DNA of 64,000 nt from assembly GCA_035651655.1 (NCBI GenBank), contig DASRFG010000029.1, positions 62,001 through 126,000 on the forward strand, given 5' to 3'. The notes beneath the pieces are model-generated. The model saw only the letters and a list, made by a program, of their open reading frames with translations, was not told the origin of the DNA and searched no databases. Source of the DNA: Terriglobales bacterium (GTDB taxonomy: Bacteria; Acidobacteriota; Terriglobia; Terriglobales; Acidobacteriaceae). The translations under genes and the position numbers were made by a program. This document shows positions 44,214 to 52,323 of this stretch, one piece after another. The number at the start of each line of letters is the position of its first letter. Position 1 is the first letter of the stretch.

Positions 44214-44969
44214 ATGTCGAGTCCCGAAATCAGAGTTGTGAATGATGCCGAAGCGTTGAGCCGAGTGGCGGCTGAAGAATTCAAGCGTGCGGCTCAGGCC
44301 GCGATCGAAGCCAAAGGAAGATTCACCGTTGCCCTGGCTGGAGGATCCACCCCGAAAGGACTTTACTCACAGCTCGCCAAGTCCAAAGATCTGCCCTGGG
44401 ACAAAATATACTTCTTTTTTGGCGACGAACGTCACGTCCCGCCTGAACACCCGGAAAGTAACTATCGTATGGTCAATGAGGCGCTGTTTTCGCGCGCTCC
44501 GGTCCCGCCCGACCATATTTTTCGCATGCCGACGGAGGATTCTGACGCCAAAGCAGTAGCCGAACAATATGAAAGAGCGTTGCAACAGTTCTTCCAACTC
44601 AAGCCTGGGAACTTTCCAATATTTGATCTCGTTCTTCTGGGCTTGGGGCCCGATGGTCACACTGCTTCACTTTTTCCCGGCACTGCCGCACTGCACGAGA
44701 ATTCACGGCTGGTGGTCGCAAACTGGGTGCCGAAATTCAATGCTTACCGCCTAAGCCTGACGGTTCCGGTACTGAATCGAACGAAGCAAGTGATGTTTCT
44801 CGTCAGTGGGAAAGAAAAGACAAATGCGCTGGGATCAGTCCTAGCTTCTGATTCTCCTCCCGAACAATTTCCTGCAAAACTGATACGACCTCGCAGTGGA
44901 AAAGTGCAGTGGCTGGTTGATCGCGCGGCATTACCGGCTGCACTCGAGCAACGCGCTAAGCTGGCCTAA
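44214..44969 (+). CDS. pgl: 6-phosphogluconolactonase
   Basis: A 251-residue hydrolase of 6-phosphogluconolactone in the oxidative pentose-phosphate pathway. The ALAGGSTPKGLY phosphate loop, FFGDERHVPPEHPESN and LGLGPDGHTASLFPG with the catalytic His are all present, and the length is normal. No zwf or gnd gene is next to it. The frame remains open past the TAA at 44967 for 71 codons to a TAG at 45182, which I attribute to the Pro-rich gene on the opposite strand rather than to readthrough. Confidence 0.95.
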   Translation: MSSPEIRVVNDAEALSRVAAEEFKRAAQAAIEAKGRFTVALAGGSTPKGLYSQLAKSKDLPWDKIYFFFGDERHVPPEHPESNYRMVNEALFSRAPVPPDHIFRMPTEDSDAKAVAEQYERALQQFFQLKPGNFPIFDLVLLGLGPDGHTASLFPGTAALHENSRLVVANWVPKFNAYRLSLTVPVLNRTKQVMFLVSGKEKTNALGSVLASDSPPEQFPAKLIRPRSGKVQWLVDRAALPAALEQRAKLA

Positions 44970-45013
44970 GTACCTGTACCTTTCAACCGCAAGCGAATCT
45001 CTTCTAAAGCCGA

Positions 45014-45175
45014 TTACATTCCCGGAGTAGCCGGGTCAGGTACTGGTACGACATCCGGCTGGGGGGAGGGCGAGGGAGCAGGATCGGGCCTCGGCCTGGG
45101 GAATGGCTTCGGATCCGGGTCTGGAGGCAGCCCTGGAATTCCAGGTATTGGGTCAGGAGCGCGTAAGGTCAGCAT
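45014..45175 (-). CDS. Possible small Pro/Asp-rich protein (53 residues)
   Basis: A short frame downstream of leuD on the same strand. It starts at ATG 45175 and consists mainly of Pro-Asp-Pro and Pro-Xaa units (DPIPGIPGLPPDPDPKPFPR, then PSPSPQPDVVPVPDPATPG). Such composition suits an extended, envelope-spanning or surface segment, but there is no signal peptide. No clear ribosome site lies upstream, so expression would depend on the leu transcript. Similar short Pro-rich frames occur in related bacteria as far as I recall. A decayed gene or chance frame in GC-rich DNA is possible. Confidence 0.4.
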   Translation of the reverse strand: MLTLRAPDPIPGIPGLPPDPDPKPFPRPRPDPAPSPSPQPDVVPVPDPATPGM

Positions 45176-45215
45176 TTACTAGAACAGATGGAGTTGTCCC
45201 TCGGCAGGATGGCCG

Positions 45216-45803
45216 TTAAACGCGAGAGCGATCTTCGTGCGCAGTAATCAGGCTTTCATGCTGCAGGGTCAGCGCGATGTCGTCCAACCCTTCCAACAGG
45301 CATTTACGCTTGAAATCGTCTATGGAAAAGCTTGCCGCGAAACCAGCTTTGTCCCAGACCCGCTTTTTCTCCAGATCCACAGTCAGCTGGTAGCCCGGAT
45401 GTTGAGCGCGTTCGATCAGTTCTATTACCTCCTGCTCGCGCAACACCACGGGCAGAATTCCATTCTTAGTGCAGTTGTTGAAAAAGATATCGGCGAATGA
45501 TGGCGCGATGATGCTTCGGAAGCCATAGTCCAGCAGCGCCCAGGGAGCATGCTCGCGCGACGAGCCGCAACCAAAATTCTTCCCGGCTACTAGAATACTG
45601 GCCCCTGCATACTTCGGTTCATTGAGGACGAAGGCCGGATTCGGCTTCCCATCGGCTGTAAAGCGCCAGTCATAAAACAGGAACTGCCCATATCCGGTAC
45701 GCTCAATGCGCTTCAGGAACTGCTTGGGAATGATCTGGTCGGTATCTACGTTCGGCCGATCGACGGGGGCCACTTTGCCGGCGTGCGTGCGAAATGGCTG
45801 CAT
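45216..45803 (-). CDS. leuD: 3-isopropylmalate dehydratase small subunit (LeuD)
   Basis: 195 residues from ATG 45803, which overlaps the leuC stop by one base (TGATG). An ATG at 45821 would add six residues. The small subunit completes the aconitase-type isomerase of leucine synthesis. Its marks are [13 protein letters not shown] and the [17 protein letters not shown] loop that closes over the active site, followed by [16 protein letters not shown]. It is the last leu gene of the minus-strand operon leuABCD. Confidence 0.96.
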   Translation of the reverse strand: MQPFRTHAGKVAPVDRPNVDTDQIIPKQFLKRIERTGYGQFLFYDWRFTADGKPNPAFVLNEPKYAGASILVAGKNFGCGSSREHAPWALLDYGFRSIIAPSFADIFFNNCTKNGILPVVLREQEVIELIERAQHPGYQLTVDLEKKRVWDKAGFAASFSIDDFKRKCLLEGLDDIALTLQHESLITAHEDRSRV

Positions 45804-47221
45804 CAGTCGCGATACTCCCATTTCCGGACATCGACGAAGTGCCCTGCGATGGCCGCAGCAGCAGCCATCTCCGGGCTGACCAGGTGGGTACGACCACGCG
45901 CCCCCTGTCGCCCTTCAAAGTTGCGATTGCTGGTGGAGGCACACCGTTGGAGGGGCTGCAGAATGTCCGGATTCATGCCCAAACACATAGAGCAGCCAGA
46001 CTCGCGCCACTCAAAACCGGCCGAACGGAACAATTGATCCAGGTTTTCGCTCTCCGCTGCACGCTTCACCGCCTGCGAACCCGGCACCACCAGCGCCTGC
46101 ACTTTTGGACTTACTTTGTAGCCTTTCACCACTTTCGCGGCAGCTCTGAGGTCCTCTAATCTCGCGTTAGTACACGATCCGATGAAAACACGGTCAACAT
46201 TGATCTCCTGCATTGCAGTGCCCGCCTGCAATCCCATGTATTCGAGCGCCCGCTGGGCAGAACGCCGATCGCTCTCGGAACTCAGCCGCGCCGGATCCGG
46301 TACGCGCTCGGTAACTGGCACTACCATTCCTGGGTTTGTACCCCACGTCACCGCGGGCGCGAGCTGCGCAGCATCGAGCTCGACCACACGGTCGAACTTG
46401 GCGCCCGGATCGCTGTGCAGATTCTTCCACCCCGCAACCGCCTGGTCCCAGTCACTGCCTTTGGGGGCAAATCGGCGGTCGCGTAAGTACTGAACCGTGG
46501 TTTCATCGGCGGCGATCATGCCGGCGCGCGCCCCCGCCTCGATGCTCATATTGCAGAGCGTCATGCGACCCTCCATCGAAAGACTGCGGACAGCGTCGCC
46601 GGCGTATTCGACCACGTATCCGGTTGCGCCATCCGTACCGATCGTTCCGATGATGCCGAGAGCCACGTCCTTCGCCGTGACGCCCGACGGCAGGGTGCCA
46701 TTAACTTTCACCTGCATGGTCCGCGGCTTCTGCTGCCACAAACACTGCGTGGCCAGCACGTGCTCGACTTCCGATGTGCCAATGCCAAAAGCCAAGGCTC
46801 CGAACGCTCCGTGGGTGCTGGTATGGCTGTCACCGCAGACTATGGTACGGCCGGGTTGCGTCAGGCCCAGTTCGGGGCCGATCACATGCACAATGCCTTG
46901 GTCGGGGGAATCAACATCGAACAAGCTGATTCCAAACTCCTGGCAATTCTGCCGAAGGGTTGAAACCTGTTGTGCGGAGATCGGGTCGCGGATCACCTGC
47001 CGATCGGCGGCGATGGTGGGAAGGTTGTGATCTACCGTCGCGAAGGTAAGCTCAGGCCGCCGCACGCGACGACCCGCAAGGCGCAGCCCTTCGAATGCCT
47101 GGGGCGACGTGACTTCGTGCACCAGATGAAGGTCTATGTAGAGCAGCGCCGGCTCGCCAGCGGCAGCGCGCACCACATGGCGGTCCCAGATTTTTTCAAA
47201 AAGAGTTTGAGGACTGCTCAT
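45803..47221 (-). CDS. leuC: 3-isopropylmalate dehydratase large subunit (LeuC)
   Basis: A 472-residue iron-sulfur isomerase that converts 2- to 3-isopropylmalate with LeuD. The 4Fe-4S ligands are the Cys of FIGSCTNAR and the two Cys of [39 protein letters not shown] is the long signature (positions ~46,740-46,830). The length is standard. The start lies 11 bases after the leuB stop, and the end overlaps leuD, consistent with a complex made from one transcript. Confidence 0.96.
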   Translation of the reverse strand: MSSPQTLFEKIWDRHVVRAAAGEPALLYIDLHLVHEVTSPQAFEGLRLAGRRVRRPELTFATVDHNLPTIAADRQVIRDPISAQQVSTLRQNCQEFGISLFDVDSPDQGIVHVIGPELGLTQPGRTIVCGDSHTSTHGAFGALAFGIGTSEVEHVLATQCLWQQKPRTMQVKVNGTLPSGVTAKDVALGIIGTIGTDGATGYVVEYAGDAVRSLSMEGRMTLCNMSIEAGARAGMIAADETTVQYLRDRRFAPKGSDWDQAVAGWKNLHSDPGAKFDRVVELDAAQLAPAVTWGTNPGMVVPVTERVPDPARLSSESDRRSAQRALEYMGLQAGTAMQEINVDRVFIGSCTNARLEDLRAAAKVVKGYKVSPKVQALVVPGSQAVKRAAESENLDQLFRSAGFEWRESGCSMCLGMNPDILQPLQRCASTSNRNFEGRQGARGRTHLVSPEMAAAAAIAGHFVDVRKWEYRD

Positions 47222-47232
47222 TGGATTGCAGC

Positions 47233-48336
47233 TCAGACTGCGTGGTACGCGTGTCGATTGTCAAGCCTGTCGGCGACGACCTTCTCCACTTGCTGCCCCA
47301 TCTCTGCGGTGGTGACTGCAAGCCGCGGACGCCCGCGGGTGAGATCGGCGGTGCGATAACCGGCCTCGAGGACGGAACGGACCGCGGATTCGATGTCAGA
47401 GGCCTCTTGCGGCAGATGCGCGGAGTAGCGCAGGAGCATCGCTGCGGAAAGAATAGCCCCTAAGGGATTGGCAACACCCCGGCCGGCAATGTCCGGCGCG
47501 GAACCGTGTACCGGCTCATAAAGATTCACCGACCCGCCGATGGTGGCGGAAGCCAACATGCCCAGCGATCCCGTAATCACTGCCGACTCATCCGACAAGA
47601 TATCGCCAAACAGGTTTTCCGTAAGGATTACATCGAAGCGGCGGGGATCGGTTACCAAGTGCATGGCGCAGGAGTCCACGTACATGTGTTCGAGCTTAAC
47701 GTCGGTATATTCCCGGGCCACCCGGCTTACGACTTCACGCCAGAGTTGCGAAGTTTCCAGTACATTGGCCTTGTCTACGGACGTGAGCTTGCGACGTCGA
47801 CGGCGGGCTTCCTGGAAGGCAATGTGGGCAATGCGCTCAATTTCTTCTTTCGAATAGCGCATGGTATTGAAAGCCGTCTGCCGGTCCTGATCGAAGGCAC
47901 GCGGCTCTCCGAAATAGAGCCCCCCCAACAATTCGCGAACCACCAAAAGGTTTGCACCCTCCACGACCGAGGCTTGCAGCGGAGAACAGTCGGCAATTGC
48001 CTTGTAAGCGACTGCCGGACGCAGATTGGCGTATCCCCCGAGCGCCATGCGCAATTGGAGCAGCCCACTTTCCGGGCGCTCGTGGCGGGGGAAAGTATCG
48101 AATTCAGGTGCGCCCACCGCGCCCAATAGCACCGCGTCGCTCTCCAGGCAGCTATCCAAGGTCGCAGGGGGTAGAGGTTTTCCGGAGAGACGGCAAGCTG
48201 CGCCCCCAAACGGTTTCTCGTTGAATTCGAAATCGTATCCGGAAAAGTCGCCTACCAGCCGAAGCACGCGGACCGCTTCGGAAGTCACTTCAGGACCGAT
48301 CCCATCGCCGGGGAGAACTGTAATTCTAAGTTTCAT
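47233..48336 (-). CDS. leuB: 3-isopropylmalate dehydrogenase (LeuB)
   Basis: A 367-residue NAD-dependent oxidative decarboxylase, third enzyme of leucine synthesis. [13 protein letters not shown] opens the protein. The substrate arginines lie in [16 protein letters not shown], the Lys in [10 protein letters not shown], and the NAD loop is [18 protein letters not shown]. These match type I leucine enzymes rather than isocitrate dehydrogenase. It lies 42 bases after leuA and 11 bases before leuC. Confidence 0.95.
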   Translation of the reverse strand: MKLRITVLPGDGIGPEVTSEAVRVLRLVGDFSGYDFEFNEKPFGGAACRLSGKPLPPATLDSCLESDAVLLGAVGAPEFDTFPRHERPESGLLQLRMALGGYANLRPAVAYKAIADCSPLQASVVEGANLLVVRELLGGLYFGEPRAFDQDRQTAFNTMRYSKEEIERIAHIAFQEARRRRRKLTSVDKANVLETSQLWREVVSRVAREYTDVKLEHMYVDSCAMHLVTDPRRFDVILTENLFGDILSDESAVITGSLGMLASATIGGSVNLYEPVHGSAPDIAGRGVANPLGAILSAAMLLRYSAHLPQEASDIESAVRSVLEAGYRTADLTRGRPRLAVTTAEMGQQVEKVVADRLDNRHAYHAV

Positions 48337-48378
48337 GGACCTGTTGTTGATCGAACCTTCAGATTTAATCGGCCAGAT

Positions 48379-49584
48379 TTAATCGGCAAAGGCCGCGGCT
48401 GCAGTCGTGGCGGCTGCGGCTTTAGGAGCTCTTCCGGCGCGCGGTAGCAAGGCAATCAAATCCTGGTCGTAAATATGCTTTTTCCGATCGGCCACGCCGG
48501 TAAATGCCTCGTATAGCGTATCCAGTTCAGGACCGGTCAGCGGATATCCCAGTTCCGAATATCGCCGGGCCAGGGCATGACGGCCTGAATGCTTGCCCAG
48601 AACGATGCGATTGCCCGGGGCTCCCACCGATTCCGGTGTCATGATCTCATAGCACAACGGGTTGCTCAGCACACCGTGCTGATGAATGCCAGCCTCGTGA
48701 GCGAAAGCATTGGCCCCCACCACAGCTTTGTTGGGCTGCGGCTGAAACGAGATGATGGTTGAGAGCAACTGGCTGGTGAAATGGATCTCCTCGCTGCGCA
48801 CGCCAGTCTGGTATGGCATGCGATCGGAGCGTACACGCATTGCCATCACAATCTCTTCTAATGCAGCATTTCCAGCCCGCTCGCCGATTCCATTGATGGT
48901 GCACTCTACCTGGCGGGCGCCCGCTTCCAATGCCGTCAGTGTATTGGCGACAGCGAGGCCCAAGTCGTTGTGGCAGTGGACGGAAATCGTCGCATTCTCA
49001 ATGCCTCGTACCTTCGCGCGAATGGTCTCGATAATGTTTCGGAATTCTTCGGGAACAGTGTAGCCGACCGTGTCCGGGATATTGATGGTCGTAGCGCCAG
49101 CATCAATCGCGGCCTGGACCGCGCGGCAGAGATACTCCAGCTCGGAGCGGGTCGCATCCTCGGGTGAGAACTCGACGTCGTCACACAGCGTGCGCGCAAA
49201 GGCGATGGAGCTGCCGATTTGCCGCAGGGCGTCGTCACGCGTGATCTTCAGCTTGCACTGCAGATGGATATCGGAAGTGGCAAGGAATATGTGGATGCGC
49301 GGATGTTCCGCCTCCCGCAATGCATCCCAGGCACGATTAATGTCACCGTGTGACACCCGTGCCAGTGCCGCGATCTTGGGACGCCGAACCTCATGAGCGA
49401 TGGTCCGTACCGCCTGGAAATCGCCCTCGGAGGCGATGGGGAACCCCGCCTCAATGACGTCCACACCCAGTTTGTCCAGTTGGCGGGCCAGGCTGAGCTT
49501 TTCATCCACATTCATGCTGCAGCCAGGAGCTTGCTCGCCGTCGCGTAGAGTGGTGTCGAACACGGTCACGCGGGAACTGGTCAT
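48379..49584 (-). CDS. leuA: 2-isopropylmalate synthase lacking the regulatory domain (LeuA)
   Basis: 401 residues. The catalytic TIM barrel is complete: [14 protein letters not shown] with the metal aspartate, [10 protein letters not shown], the metal histidines in [14 protein letters not shown], and the [14 protein letters not shown] loop. The linker ([18 protein letters not shown] to [19 protein letters not shown]) is also present. Then the protein ends in a 21-residue Ala/Arg tail, where normal type I LeuA (~500-520 residues) has a ~110-residue domain that senses leucine. Only 42 bases follow before leuB, so the domain is not hidden in another frame. GGAGGGGAGG gives a strong ribosome site. 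Homocitrate or citramalate synthase is less likely given the leuBCD context. Confidence 0.93.
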   Translation of the reverse strand: MTSSRVTVFDTTLRDGEQAPGCSMNVDEKLSLARQLDKLGVDVIEAGFPIASEGDFQAVRTIAHEVRRPKIAALARVSHGDINRAWDALREAEHPRIHIFLATSDIHLQCKLKITRDDALRQIGSSIAFARTLCDDVEFSPEDATRSELEYLCRAVQAAIDAGATTINIPDTVGYTVPEEFRNIIETIRAKVRGIENATISVHCHNDLGLAVANTLTALEAGARQVECTINGIGERAGNAALEEIVMAMRVRSDRMPYQTGVRSEEIHFTSQLLSTIISFQPQPNKAVVGANAFAHEAGIHQHGVLSNPLCYEIMTPESVGAPGNRIVLGKHSGRHALARRYSELGYPLTGPELDTLYEAFTGVADRKKHIYDQDLIALLPRAGRAPKAAAATTAAAAFAD

Positions 49585-49630
49585 GCGGTCTCCTCCCCTC
49601 CGAAACTACTATTTCAACGTATGCGGTACG

Positions 49631-49676
49631 ATAACACAAGCTTATAATTATTTGACATATCATAAGCGCAAGTTAT
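49631..49676. promoter_or_regulatory. Paired LysR-type operator sites between leuA and the LysR gene
   Basis: Two 15-base sites, ATAACACAAGCTTAT (49631-49645) and ATAAGCGCAAGTTAT (49662-49676), each have the ATAA-N7-TTAT form of a T-N11-A LysR box. They are inverted copies of each other, and their centres lie 31 bases (three helical turns) apart, which suits a LysR tetramer. The region is strikingly AT-rich compared with its surroundings. Confidence 0.65.
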
Positions 49677-49679
49677 TAT
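49652..49679 (+). promoter_or_regulatory. Likely sigma-70 promoter of the LysR gene
   Basis: TTGACA (49652-49657) and TATTAT (49674-49679), spaced 16 bases, point toward the LysR gene at 49726. The promoter overlaps the second LysR box, so the regulator would block its own promoter when bound. Confidence 0.6.
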
Positions 49680-49725
49680 ATTGCGGCAGGCGCAGGTTGC
49701 GCTAAGTTGTAGTAATGAGGGGTAA

Positions 49726-50643
49726 ATGGAACTTTTTCAGCTGGAAACCTTTTTGGCGGTTGCGGAGGAGAAGAGCTTCTCCCGCGCTGCCAAAAGGCTA
49801 CACCGTACCCAGCCCGCTGTGAGCCAGGTGATACGCAATCTGGAGCAGGAATTGGGTGAACTGCTGCTCGATCGCTCATCGCGCGACGGCACCCTGACGG
49901 ATGCCGGGCGGGTACTCCATGAGTACGCGCAGGAGCTATTGAACCTGCGCAATGAGGCCCGGCTTTCGTTGGTGGAGTTGCGCCAGTTACAGAAAGGCAA
50001 GCTGACCATTTCGGCCAATGAATACACTTCTCTGTACCTGTTGGGCATGTTGCATGAGTTTCGTCGCGTGCACCCCATGATCCGGGTGGCGGTTCAGCGG
50101 TCGCTCGCCAGCCGTGTTCCGCAACAAGTTAGTGAGCACGCCGCTGAAATGGGGGTGTTGTCGTTCCGCCCAGAAGATCCGGAGCTGCGCTCAACGGTCG
50201 TGTATCGCGATGAACTGACGTTTGTGGTTCCTCCTTCGCATCCTCTGGCTTCGGCGGGTGAAATCAGCATTCGCGAGCTGGGGGCGGAAGTCTTCATCGC
50301 CCACAATGTGCCCTCACCCTATCGTGCCAAGGTGCTGCAGGCTTTTGCCCGGCACAAGACTCCCCTGCACATGGACGTGGAGCTGCCCACCATTGAGAGC
50401 ATTAAGAAATTCGTCGCCATGGGCAATGGTGTTGCTTTGGTTCCGGGGCTTTGCGTTGAAGACGAGCTGGCGCGCGGGGAGTTGAAGCGCGTCAGCGTTC
50501 GGGACCTGGTGCTTGAGCGCAGGTTGCGCCTTGTATATCGAAAGCAGGCGGTGTTGTCACACGCCGCACGCGCCTTCTTACAGGTAGTGGAATCTTTGAG
50601 CTCGGCCAAAAAAGGAAGGTATCTCTACCAGGCGGAGCGTTGA
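49726..50643 (+). CDS. LysR-family transcriptional regulator, divergent from leuABCD
   Basis: 305 residues behind a GAGGGG site. The N-terminal winged helix-turn-helix is standard: LETFLAVAEEKSFSRAAKRL, then QPAVSQVIRNLEQELG. The effector domain follows (~90-295), with FVVPPSHPLA and MGNGVALVPGLCVEDEL typical of LysR members. Position and the paired operator boxes in the 141-base spacer indicate control of leuABCD and of itself, as with LeuO or IlvY-type pairs. The ligand could be 2-isopropylmalate or another pathway acid, which is only inferred. This may be the main control on the pathway because LeuA lacks its leucine-sensing domain. Confidence 0.9.
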   Translation: MELFQLETFLAVAEEKSFSRAAKRLHRTQPAVSQVIRNLEQELGELLLDRSSRDGTLTDAGRVLHEYAQELLNLRNEARLSLVELRQLQKGKLTISANEYTSLYLLGMLHEFRRVHPMIRVAVQRSLASRVPQQVSEHAAEMGVLSFRPEDPELRSTVVYRDELTFVVPPSHPLASAGEISIRELGAEVFIAHNVPSPYRAKVLQAFARHKTPLHMDVELPTIESIKKFVAMGNGVALVPGLCVEDELARGELKRVSVRDLVLERRLRLVYRKQAVLSHAARAFLQVVESLSSAKKGRYLYQAER

Positions 50644-52083
50644 TTAGAGGTGCTGTGCGAGTGCCGGCTCTCCTGTCCAGCCTTCGCTTGAGATCTGCTG
50701 TTGCAACCAGCTTTCTAGTTCGCGCTGGCTCTCCTCTGGCATGTCCTGGAAGCGGAATCCGGCTTTGCCGTCACTGTCAATCCATGCCATTTCACCCTTG
50801 CTCTCGATGGGACGCGACATCCCAGGAAGAGTGAAGGTGACGATTACGTTTGACCGAAACTGCGCCAGATCGGACGACCGGACCGCGATGCCGCTGCTGC
50901 TGAGGTTCACGCTCATGGCATGTACCTCCTTGCCGGCAGAACGAATCGCCACCGGGAATTCCGAGACCACCCGGAAATAGCGTTGCTGTTCATAACTCAG
51001 TTGACCGAGCGAATTCTGCGGATCGGATTCTGCCTGCTCCTTATACTGCTTCAGCTTGCGACTCAATGTCCGGCGGGAAATGCCGAGACGCTCTGCTGCC
51101 TTGCCGCGGTGTCCTCCAGTGCGGGTCAGAGTTTCCAGGATGACCCGCTTTTCCACGTCGTCCAAGTCGCTGGCCCGAGAACCCGCGCCCACTCCGCGCC
51201 GGGAACTCGAATTTGGGTTCTCAAGCGCGAGATCGGCAGCAGAGATTTCAGGCGCGCCATGCTTTGCATTCATCACCGCCTTGAAAATCACATTTTTCAA
51301 TTCGCGCACGTTTCCGGGCCAGGAATAGCTTTGCAAGGCATCGAGGGCGTCGGCCGTAAAGCGCGCTTCCGGCGAATGCTGCCGTAACGCATATTCCGCG
51401 ATTGCGGCCACATCATCCGGACGTTCTCGCAGCGGCGGTACACGCAATTGAAATTGGCTGAGACGGTAATAAAGATCGCGGCGGAACCTTCCTGCTTTGA
51501 CGGCCATCTCCATGTCCTGGTTCGTCGCCGCGACAACGCGAACGTCGATGTCAATTTTCTTTTGGCCACCCAGGCGGTAATAGGGAATGCCATCCAGCAC
51601 TCTCAGGAGTTTCACTTGGACCTTGGGATCAAGTTCACCGATTTCGTCTAGAAATAATGTGCCCTGATCGGCTAGCTCAAATAGGCCCGGCTTGGCGCCC
51701 TCAGCGCCGCTGAAAGCGCCCTTCTCATAACCAAACAGTTCACTTTCCACCAGGTGTTCTGGCAATGCCGCGCAGTTCACGTCTACAAAAGTGCGCAAGC
51801 TGCGTCGTGAATAGTGATGAATTGCCCGCGCAATCAGCTCTTTACCGCTCCCGGTTTCTCCCACGATCAACACGCTTGCGTTGTGCTGGGCCACCCTCTG
51901 GATGAGCAACATCACATTGCGGAGCGCCTGGCTGCGCACTATTGCCGTGCTGCCATCCGGGAACTGAACTCCTTCGATCTTCAGGTTGGTTGAAGGGTTC
52001 TCTGCCAAAGGTCTGTCGGGCTGATTGGGTGTCGTCATACGGGACTGATCATTTGTCGCATGAGCAGCCCTGAAATTCGACAT
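50644..52083 (-). CDS. Sigma-54-dependent activator with Fis helix-turn-helix and C-terminal PilZ domain
   Basis: About 479 residues from ATG 52083; the start is uncertain (TTG 52101 and ATG 52038 are possible). There is no receiver or GAF domain at the N-terminus, only ~45 residues. The AAA+ domain spans ~45-275: Walker A GETGSGKE (75-82), the sigma-54 contact loop GAFSGA (122-127; usually GAFTGA) and Walker B TLFLDEIGE. The Fis-type DNA-binding helix is at ~325-348 (GKAAERLGISRRTLSRK). Residues ~367-462 form a PilZ domain with NLSSSGI (the D/NxSxxG motif), while the RxxxR motif is weak (QRYFR). The domain order suggests regulation by cyclic di-GMP after the DNA-binding part. It is divergent from a cyclic di-GMP enzyme gene. 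Confidence 0.88.
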   Translation of the reverse strand: MSNFRAAHATNDQSRMTTPNQPDRPLAENPSTNLKIEGVQFPDGSTAIVRSQALRNVMLLIQRVAQHNASVLIVGETGSGKELIARAIHHYSRRSLRTFVDVNCAALPEHLVESELFGYEKGAFSGAEGAKPGLFELADQGTLFLDEIGELDPKVQVKLLRVLDGIPYYRLGGQKKIDIDVRVVAATNQDMEMAVKAGRFRRDLYYRLSQFQLRVPPLRERPDDVAAIAEYALRQHSPEARFTADALDALQSYSWPGNVRELKNVIFKAVMNAKHGAPEISAADLALENPNSSSRRGVGAGSRASDLDDVEKRVILETLTRTGGHRGKAAERLGISRRTLSRKLKQYKEQAESDPQNSLGQLSYEQQRYFRVVSEFPVAIRSAGKEVHAMSVNLSSSGIAVRSSDLAQFRSNVIVTFTLPGMSRPIESKGEMAWIDSDGKAGFRFQDMPEESQRELESWLQQQISSEGWTGEPALAQHL

Positions 52084-52169
52084 TACCGCAGTAATTCTCA
52101 AGTTCCTAAACAGGGAGTTTGAGAGCGGGCCAATTGGGCCTTAAGGGATGACTTCAGTAACTTCGGATG

Positions 52170-52190
52170 GTTTTAGAAATGCTGTAAAAC
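52170..52190. promoter_or_regulatory. Dyad in the spacer of the divergent pair
   Basis: GTTTTA and TAAAAC form a 6-base dyad around 9 bases, nested inside GTAAC (52157) and GTTAC (52194). It is AT-rich compared with its surroundings and lies between the activator gene and the HD-GYP gene. It could be a binding site for the Fis-type activator itself. Confidence 0.35.
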
Positions 52191-52276
52191 TGAGTTACGC
52201 GCCCACTAAAAGATGAGCCGAACCCCCTCGTGCGCGCCGGCTTTCCCCCCACTTTGACGCGGGCGTAGCTCGTTTG

Positions 52277-52311
52277 CTGCGTGAGAACGTTTGCCGCGCA
52301 CTTTCACGCAG
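52277..52311 (+). promoter_or_regulatory. 8-bp inverted repeat just upstream of the HD-GYP/GGDEF gene
   Basis: CTGCGTGA (52277-52284) and TCACGCAG (52304-52311) are perfect arms around a 19-base loop, ending directly before the GTGGAG ribosome site of the gene starting at 52324. It can act as an mRNA hairpin or as an operator. Confidence 0.45.
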
Positions 52312-52323
52312 AGTGGAGCCAGA

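Noticed and set aside
44970-45182. In-frame continuation of pgl past its TAA, suggesting stop readthrough
   Set aside because: The extension is low-complexity Gly/Ser with no domain, and 6-phosphogluconolactonase is complete at the TAA. The openness follows from a Pro-rich frame on the opposite strand.
52201-52323. In-frame ATG at 52291 as start of the HD-GYP/GGDEF gene
   Set aside because: It would fall inside the 8-bp inverted repeat and has no ribosome site, whereas ATG 52324 is preceded by GGAG at proper spacing and leads straight to the first membrane segment.
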